NCBI RefSeq assembly: GCF_028583425.1
Contig: NC_072791.1
Coordinates: forward strand, 195,214,311-195,278,310
Length of the DNA stretch: 64,000 bases
Origin: Eublepharis macularius
Lineage: Eukaryota; Chordata; Lepidosauria; Squamata; Eublepharidae
Direction: 5' to 3'
Below, one piece after another: positions 57,383-64,000 of the stretch. The notes under the pieces were generated by a model, which was given only the letters and a program-made list of their open reading frames with translations, did not search any database and was not told the DNA's origin. Position 1 is the first letter of the stretch; each line of letters starts with the position of its first letter. The position numbers were made by a program, and so were the translations under genes.

Positions 57383-57585
57383 GTTTGGTGTAGTGCAGGA
57401 CTCTAATCTGGAGAACCGGGTTTGATTCCCCACTCCTCCACTTGAAACCAGCTAGGTAATCTTGAGTTAGTCACAGCTTCTAGGAGCTCTCCGAGCCCCA
57501 CCCACCTCACAGGGTGTTTTTTGTGGGAGTGAGCATTGAGTTGTCCTGAAGGGAGGTATAAATTGAATGTTGTTGTTGTTAATCA
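57383..57585 (+). mobile_element. tRNA-derived SINE with (GTT)n tail
   Basis: CAGTTTGGTGTAGTGCAGG, AGAACCGGGTTTGATTCCCC, CCACCTCACAGGGTG, GAGTTGTCCTGAAGGG and GTTGTTGTTGTTAATC. It sits right after the target duplication of the MITE at 56775. Confidence 0.85.
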
Positions 57586-58195
57586 TAATAATAATATGTG
57601 AGTTCTAAATGTTCTTTTGTGTTTTCCTATTTATATTGAATATAGCCTGACAGCAAGATGGCAGGAAATACTAGATAAGTTTTGTTCAAGTGGGAAGAGT
57701 TCCTGTTGAAGTTTTGATGATGAAAAGTGAAGAATATAATACATCCAATATAATAATTACTGTGTTTCTCAGTTACATTTAATAATTGATTGGATTAGAC
57801 AAGATTGTTTGGTTTGTTATGAACAACCAGGTATTCTTTTCCCTTAACATTTCCTGTTTAAAAGTTAAAAGTTTATAAATATTATTAAAGTTTTAAAATA
57901 CTATGTCATTTCAACTAAGCCAGTCAGTGTTACTTTTAGTAGCAACTGGGAAATACAATAATTTAGTAGAAGCCCATTCCTGGCTGTTATGGCTAGGGGT
58001 GCCATTGTCCCGTCCCCTTCCAGTACAGGACTTGGATTGGTTTTGCAGAACATGGATTGGCTTTGGCATCTGGTGCCTATCCCATGGGGCTAAAGTGTTG
58101 GGGGAACTTTTAAGTGGCCCCCGGTTCTTTAACTTATGGTGAATTATTGAATAGAGAACAGTGGGTTTTCTGTGACACAGTTCTACCTGAGTAAT

Positions 58196-58431
58196 AGAGC
58201 AGAACCACAAGTGACAAAAGGCACAGATTGGACACTTGTCAGCTTCCCTCAAGTTTTGATGGGAAATGTAGGCATCCTGGTCTCGCAGCTTCACTCTCTG
58301 ACTGCTGTCCAGTGGACTTTTCAACTGTCACTTGTCCAACATTCCGCCAAGTTGCCTACATTTCCCATCAAAACTTGAGGGAAGCTGACAAGTGTCCAAT
58401 CTGTGCCTTTTGTCACTTGTGGTTCTGCTCT
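58196..58431 (+). repeat. Perfect 79-bp inverted repeat
   Basis: The arms 58196-58274 and 58353-58431 are exact reverse complements over all 79 positions, with a 78-base spacer. Left arm landmarks are AGAGCAGAACCACAAGTGAC and GATGGGAAATGTAGGCA. The spacer contains CACTTGTCCAACATTCCGCC, partly echoing arm sequence. It looks like a fold-back transposon or a young inverted duplication. No coding function is visible. A 10-bp-arm hairpin (CAAGATGTGA / TCACATCTTG) follows at about 58443. Confidence 0.95.
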
Positions 58432-58629
58432 TAGTTGGATTCAAGATGTGAGGTAATCACATCTTGTGAGTTGGATTCAAGATGTGAAAAGAAATAACTT
58501 CTGAATATTTGGATTATTATTGGTTAACAAAAATTGTATTCTCTAACTTGTATCATGTTTTGACTCTTTGTTTAAAATAAAAGGAAACCATTTTTTTAAA
58601 TGGAGGAAAGGTTTGGATATAGAGAAACC

Positions 58630-58832
58630 TAGCAGTAGAAAAGAGCAAGAGCCCAGTATTATTAGACTAACAAAATTTGTGGTAGGGTAAGAGCTTTTAT
58701 GAGTCACAGCTCACTTCTTTGTCTGTCCCATGAAAGCTCATACCCCACCATGAATTTAGTCTTATAGGTGCTACTGGACTCTTGCTCTTTTCTACTGCAA
58801 CAGATAGACTGACACGGCTTCCCATCTTGATC
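58630..58832 (+). mobile_element. Fold-back element, GTCCAGTAGCACC family
   Basis: Left arm: GCAGTAGAAAAGAGCAAGAG, AGACTAACAAAATTTGTGG and GAGTCACAGCTCACTTCTT. Right arm: CATGAAAGCTCATACCCC and GTGCTACTGGACTCTTGC, ending GACACGGCTTCCCATCTTGA. Confidence 0.78.
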
Positions 58833-58859
58833 TACCACAAACCTATGCACTCTTGATTT

Positions 58860-59935
58860 GATTTCATTTATTATATTTCTAGCCTGCTCCCTCACAAGGA
58901 CGGGTCACAACAGCAAATCAACATACAAAATAAAAACATATGATAAATATAAATATGTAAAAATATCACCTGATATGACACAGATATAATTAAAACCATC
59001 CCAATTCCAGATACAGCACTTAAGATCAACTCAGACACTCAATATACTCAGACACTGTGAGGTGGCAAGGCAGACCGCTAAGATCAAACAGCAAAAGCAG
59101 AGCGGCCTGAGGGCCCACGGTAGGAAAGGTCGGTCAGGGAGCTCGCTCACAACTCAGCCACAACCATAGGTATGGCGGAACATTTCCATCTTGCAGGCCA
59201 GGCAGAACTGTAACAAGTCCCACAGATCTCAACAGAGTTTCACCAGGCTGGTGCCAGAGCCGAAAAACCTCTGGCCCTGGTTGTGGTTAGGCGAACATCC
59301 TTAGGGCCAAGGATCATAAGCAAATGTTTATCTGCTGAACAGAGCGCCCTCCGGGGAACATACGGCAAGAGGTGGTCCCACAGGTATGTTGGTCTCAGTC
59401 CGCTAAGGGCTTTAAACATTAAGACCAAGACCTTGAACTTGATCCATAATTCAACCGGAAGCCAGTGCTGCTGGCGCAAAACAGGTTGTATATGTGCCCT
59501 AAACAGAATTCCGGTTAGGACCCACGCTGCTGCATTCTGGACTAGTTGCAATTTTCGGATCAGTCTAAAGGGTAGGCCTGCATAGAGTGAGTTACAGTAA
59601 TCCAGTCTGGAGGTGACCATTGCTTGAATCACTGCAGTCAGGTCAGTGGCCGAGAGGTAGGAGACCAGTTGCTTGACCTGTTGAAGGTAGAAGAATGCAG
59701 ATCTGGCAACTGCCGTGACCTGGGCCTCCATTGATGAAGAGGCATCCAGAATCATGCCCAGGCTCCTTACCATTGATGCAGGCCTCAATGGTGACCCATC
59801 AAGGGCTGGGAGCCTGATCCCTGAATCCACCAGCCCACAGCCCAGATGTAAGACCTCCGTCTTTGTGGCGTTTAACTTCAAACGACTCTGCTTTAACCAC
59901 ACAGTCATGGCCTCCAGAGCCCTGGCCAACATATT
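58860..59935 (-). mobile_element. L2-group LINE, antisense, with a 230-residue reverse-transcriptase fragment
   Basis: The minus frame 59240-59932 reads LKLNATKTEVLHLG early, SRLDYCNSLYAGLP in the middle, then KLQLVQNAAAWVLTG, HWLPVELWIKFKVLVLMFKA and RALCSADKHLL. This is the thumb and C-terminal region of an L2/CR1-group reverse transcriptase, downstream of the catalytic YADD, which is absent. The frame has no stop over this stretch but lacks both the palm and the endonuclease, so it cannot be active. The 3' UTR runs to about 58860 (ATTTATTATATTTCTAGCC). Confidence 0.88.
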
Positions 59936-60110
59936 TATTTATTTATTTATTTCATTAAATTTATAGTTTGCTCTCCATACAAGTGGGCTCAGAGCAGATA
60001 ACAACATGTTTAAAAGTATAAACCCATATTGATAAAATACATTTGAAATTCAATACGGCAGTCCAGCTTACCAGCCCACATATCCCATGGGAGTGGGAGA
60101 TGGCAAATTA
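59936..60110 (-). mobile_element. Second L2-group 3' end, antisense
   Basis: ATTTATTTATTTATTTCATT (complement of the AAATA tail), then TTTATAGTTTGCTCTCC and AGTGGGCTCAGAGCAGATAA. This is the 3' UTR of another copy, broken at its 5' side, directly adjoining the coding piece of the previous element. Confidence 0.75.
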
Positions 60111-60284
60111 TTTAAAGTGAGTCCGCAGAAACTGGGGGGTGAGAGGGGTTCCAGGGGTTAGAGAAGTTATGCTCTCTTTCAGCATTTCTTCAACTCTGTA
60201 TTGGATTTCTGTTGGTTTTAAATCTATGCAAATTTGCATTCATAGATGCTATTACATCATTTATTGAAATGTCCTAACTCACAC

Positions 60285-60345
60285 TGTAGTCCACCATGAG
60301 TCTCCGTGAGAAAGGCTGACTATAAATAACGTAAATAAATACTTT
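60285..60345 (+). mobile_element. L2-group 3' tail, sense
   Basis: CATGAGTCTCCGTGAGAAAG, GCTGACTATAAATAACG and an AAATA end. This is the same 3' UTR as at 24225, in opposite orientation. Confidence 0.65.
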
Positions 60346-63313
60346 TAGATACTTGGAAAGCTTTGATAATTGCTTATGTGTAGATCTGTCACTAATGTTG
60401 TCATGTGTTTATTTATGTCATGTATGAGGCATATTTTATTTTTTTTCTTTTAATAATAAAATAAAAATGTAAAAGAATTAGAGAGTGTTTGTATTCAGGT
60501 AGAATATTGCCATCTGTATTATTACAGGATTATTTCTCAGTAGTACTTAAAATGCATATCCAAATACATCATCAAATAGTTGGTTTGTGGGTCTTTGACA
60601 TATTTAGTGAACATGCCTTCTGTTCAGGATTTTTGGAAATTAATACATGAAAAAATAAGTTATGTAGGAGATGCCATTCTAATGGACCCCACATAGATAC
60701 TTTAAACAATCAGGAACAACACAGAAAATTGATAGTCTTTATTATTTACTTACAACAGCTCGAACTTTAATTGCTTAGAATATCTAAGAGAGTTAAGGAG
60801 TTTGGCATATTTAAGATCCCTGAAATTAATTGACATCTTAAAATTTTGAAAAGTAAAAGAAATATAAGAAGGTAGTTTTATTTGAACAGTTTTTACAATA
60901 TTGGATCAGCAGGCAAGGGTATATGGTTATTTATTGTAGTAATGAATTAACTGATGATTTGAAATTATTATTGAAAAAGGTTCCTTTATTTCCAGAGTTC
61001 TGTAATGAATGATGTATAATTTTATTATTTTTTAAAATATAATTTGAAGTGCAATAAAAGGACTAGGGAAAACACACTGGGGGGTCTACTCAGAAGTAAG
61101 TCCTAGTTTATTCACTAGGGCTTAGTCCCAGGAAAGTGTTCAGCGGACTCCAGCCTTAGTAGACCACAATCAAGTACCGGGTTAATTTCATTCCTTTTCA
61201 GTATGCCTAACCCTCTGAATGTGGATGCTTTTTAAAGACACCAAAAGGTATCTTTCTAACTCCTGTGATAAATGCTTCATTATTCATTAAATCGCTTGGA
61301 AGCATTCATTTTTCACTCATTCGTATCAGGAGCAGATTGGCCATTAAGTCCACTGACAAAAATCCTGGTAGGCTGATGATGGCCTGGGGAGCCACTGCCT
61401 CCCTGCCAGGGCTACCCCATCCCCGAGTGACGAGTGGCCCTCAACCTGTTTAGGGCAGTTCTCATAGCTGTGGCCATGAGCAAGCTGTGCAGGCTGGTCA
61501 AGCAGCCCCCAGTGCAAGCAAGCCAGCTTTTGCTCCCACCCCCACCTCTGTTGATGGGGGTTCACATACACATTCTCTTTGTTCTCCCCCCCCCCATTCA
61601 CCTACTGTAAAATGTTTTCTTCTCTCTTTCCTCTTCAATTTGTGCCACAACATCTCAGAAAGAGACAGTTGCTTTGCATGCTAGAAAGTGATTCCCTAAA
61701 TGTAATTAAGAGTTGGTGTTAATTGTCCAGAAAGAAAAAAATAGAACAAAAAAACCCACTCCTCTTTCTTCTTACAACTGGAAAGTTGCAATATATGCAG
61801 GGATAAATCAGCACTTCCATCCCTTAGCGCATTTGTCTATTAAACTGTACAGAAAGCTCAGAGCAGAGACGTTCTGAACTAAGGCATGCACGTTTTGCTC
61901 TGCGGGTCCTTAGTTAGAAATCGTGGAGTGTCTTAAAAATGCAGATGTGCTGCATTTGATCCAGTGGCCACTGTGGGCCAAGCATTGCATTGAAGAGCAC
62001 TGCATATTAGCTCTAGGCAACAACCAAGCAACCAGTTCTCAATCTCACACCCACCAATTTCTTCTTCCTTTTTTCCAAACGAAAACCGAGGTTTTCTATA
62101 CTTAACTATTGTGTGTATGGTTTCAGAAGGCAACATATCCCACGTTTCCAATTTGCTACACTGTGGACATTTCCCCTTCTCCTCTTCTTACATTCTAGGG
62201 ATTCTTTCTGGCTCTGTCAGGAAATAACCTTGGTGATGTGCTTGAGAAAAGGAGTTGGCATCCAGCCAGGAGCCTGTCTCGCACTAAAGAGAAGCTGTTG
62301 CTGCTTCAGAAAGGGCCTTGAATGGGAGTCTCATCTGGTTATTAATCCAGACAGCGGAGAGATATTTTCCCTCCTGGGAAGCAGCTACAAACCTCAGGCG
62401 CTGAAGCGATGTGAGCACATGTGGTGATTGCATTTCAAAGCAGGCTGTGGCCTGAACTCAGAGAGTGAAATGCAGCATGGCTAAGTGAATTGAAGCACTC
62501 GGTCTCCCTGACCTAGTCCCTTCCATTTAACATGACTCCCAACCAATGCCAGCATTTTAGATGTAGTGCTGAGGCCTTCAAAGCCCTCAAATTAATGAAC
62601 AGTAGCTTGATAAACGAAAGCAAAGCCTAGCTTAGCTTCTATCAGTAGCATAGTAAATCCTTCTGTAACAAGGCACGTTGAAATGTATTTTTTGACTTAC
62701 TTCTAACCCCATCCATCTGCTGCATGGAAATAATAGGTTATTCTCCAGAGGGCTTTGTGCGATGTATTTCTCATTCAGAAAAAAAAATGAAAATGCCCTG
62801 ATCACACTTCAATCAGCCACTTGGGTTGTCTGTCATATATTAGTTGGAGACTGCTGTTTCTTTGAGATCTTATGAAAGTGTCAGGGGCAGAGCTGAAAAA
62901 CAGTCAGGGTTCTGGGGAACAAAAATTGATTCGTAGTTTATGTATTTTGAGAGCAGAGAAAACACTTGTGAAAGAAGTAGCAGCTTCTAAACTGTAATTC
63001 TGTGCTGAAACATTTCTAATTCACACATCTTAATCTTGATTGCAACATGAAACAATGGCTAGCATATGTAAATGGGCCATCATAATTTTAATACTCCCGA
63101 CAGAATTTTCATATCGCAGCTCCTCAAATACATACCAGCCATCAAATGTACGGAAATCAATTGACATATGTTCGTGTGTGAACAAGATCAAGAAATATAA
63201 TAAAAGTCTGTGTGAGGCTGAGTACAGTACATGACAAAGATCTTGAATGTTTCCAGTTATTTTCCTCCAGTAAATCCTCTTTGAACCGACAATAGAATCA
63301 AGATACTCTGTGT
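60346..63313 (+). other. Repeat-poor CSRNP3 intron
   Basis: An old GGTCTACTCAGAAGTAAGTC element lies at about 61085-61155. 62150-62520 and 62990-63240 are balanced, repeat-free and look like conserved non-coding DNA. No exon is identified. Confidence 0.4.
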
Positions 63314-63729
63314 CAGGGGTCATTTCGTAGAAAAGGAGCTGGAGGAACTCATTAACATCACTCATTAGCGCAACTCATTAGCCGGAAGTGTGTCATTGGC
63401 ATAACTTATTTGCATATGCCACACCCCCTGACATCCTGGCTGTTTTGGACCCAATCTGGCCATTCAGGGCCGAAATTGGGCCCAAAATGGCAAAAAAGGG
63501 GTGAAAATGGCTGAAAAGGGGCCCAGAATGGTCAGGATCAGGCCGCTGCTGAGTGGGAGAGTGATCCACCACCTGTCAGAGGCCCGATCTGGGCCATTTC
63601 GGCCCCAATCCAGACTGAAAAGGGCCCAAAATGGTCGAGAGTCAGGTGGGCGGGACCACCTGACATGTGGCCTCTTTGGGGAACTGCCGGAACTGCGTTC
63701 CTGTGTGTTCCCCCTCAAGATGAACCCTG
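63314..63729 (-). mobile_element. hAT-type MITE, CAGGGCTCATTT family, copy 3 (inverted)
   Basis: CTCTGTGT at 63306-63313 and 63730-63737 is a perfect 8-bp duplication. The ends are CAGGGGTCATTTCGTAG and CTCAAGATGAACCCTG. The interior is the reverse of 3191-3667, with ATTCAGGGCCGAAATTGGGC and GATCCACCACCTGTCAGAGG. Confidence 0.92.
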
Positions 63730-63737
63730 CTCTGTGT

Positions 63738-64000
63738 AGATGTTTTAGATAATTGACTTGGTTCTAGAAAATCTTGGGGGCATGCGCAGAGTTCTTCTCT
63801 ATGAGGATTAATGGTATTCCTTCCTTGAGGTATGTCCATTATGCCATTGTACCTTATGGAACAGCACCCCAAAGAGTCCCTTGACCTTCAGAAGTGCAGC
63901 TGGGAGAAACTGAAACACCCTCCTTCCCTCACACACAGAACATTGTACCTGGCTTTTCCTGTGCAGGTTTCAGCAGTATCACAAAAGGGTCTTTGTTTCC
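63738..64000 (+). other. Window end, intronic DNA
   Basis: No gene or transposon is recognised. Confidence 0.4.

Noticed and set aside
59240-59932. Longest open frame (230 codons, minus strand) as a gene
   Set aside because: It is a fragment of L2/CR1-group reverse transcriptase without the catalytic region.
1-64000. CRISPR arrays, operons, bacterial promoters, phage genes
   Set aside because: Sequence is vertebrate nuclear. Tandem repeats seen are microsatellites, and inverted repeats belong to transposons.

Overview
The window is non-coding-dominated vertebrate nuclear DNA, almost certainly from a squamate reptile. The evidence is a mix of BovB/RTE LINEs, 5S-rRNA-derived SINEs, tRNA-derived SINEs with GTT or AAATA tails, CR1 and L2-group LINE ends, and many small hAT-type non-autonomous elements. 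The style of these repeats suggests a gecko, but I cannot fix the species from sequence alone. No bacterial-style genes, operons or CRISPR arrays are present. Nearly all open reading frames are chance frames or transposon fragments.

The one host gene I can support is CSRNP3 (cysteine/serine-rich nuclear protein 3), on the + strand. Its first coding exon is at 53806-53976: AG acceptor, ATG at 53829, GT donor, phase 1. The N-terminus matches the family signature MSGILKRKFEEVDGSS. A second, diverged copy of the same exon lies about 53.8 kb upstream at 18-185. It keeps the acceptor, the ATG at 41, an open frame, phase 1 and a GTAAGT donor, but has many replacement changes and lacks one codon. The rest of CSRNP3 is not in the window, so most of the DNA here is 5' intron. 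A moderately GC-rich block ending in a good donor at 31522/31523 is a possible non-coding first exon or promoter.

Layout. 1-3190: exon copy plus repeat-poor DNA with a tandemly duplicated non-coding element (914-1040 and 1903-2050). 3191-27600: mosaic of hAT MITEs, fold-back elements, BovB (one copy interrupted by another BovB piece, one by a solo LTR), L2/CR1 tails and SINEs. 27600-33380: repeat-poor, with conserved-looking blocks and the promoter candidate. 33380-48620: nested transposons, including a MITE in a MITE, a SINE in a MITE, a solo LTR in a MITE, a MITE in a SINE, and a very GC-rich hairpin block. 48620-53805: mostly unique intron leading to the canonical CSRNP3 exon. 54100-64000: further SINEs, MITEs, an antisense L2-group LINE with a 230-residue reverse-transcriptase fragment, and a perfect 79-bp inverted repeat.

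The most interesting points are the duplicated CSRNP3 coding exon, the duplicated non-coding element just downstream of it, the perfect 79-bp inverted repeat, the 47-bp-arm GC hairpin, and the set of hAT families whose 8-bp target duplications can be read directly.
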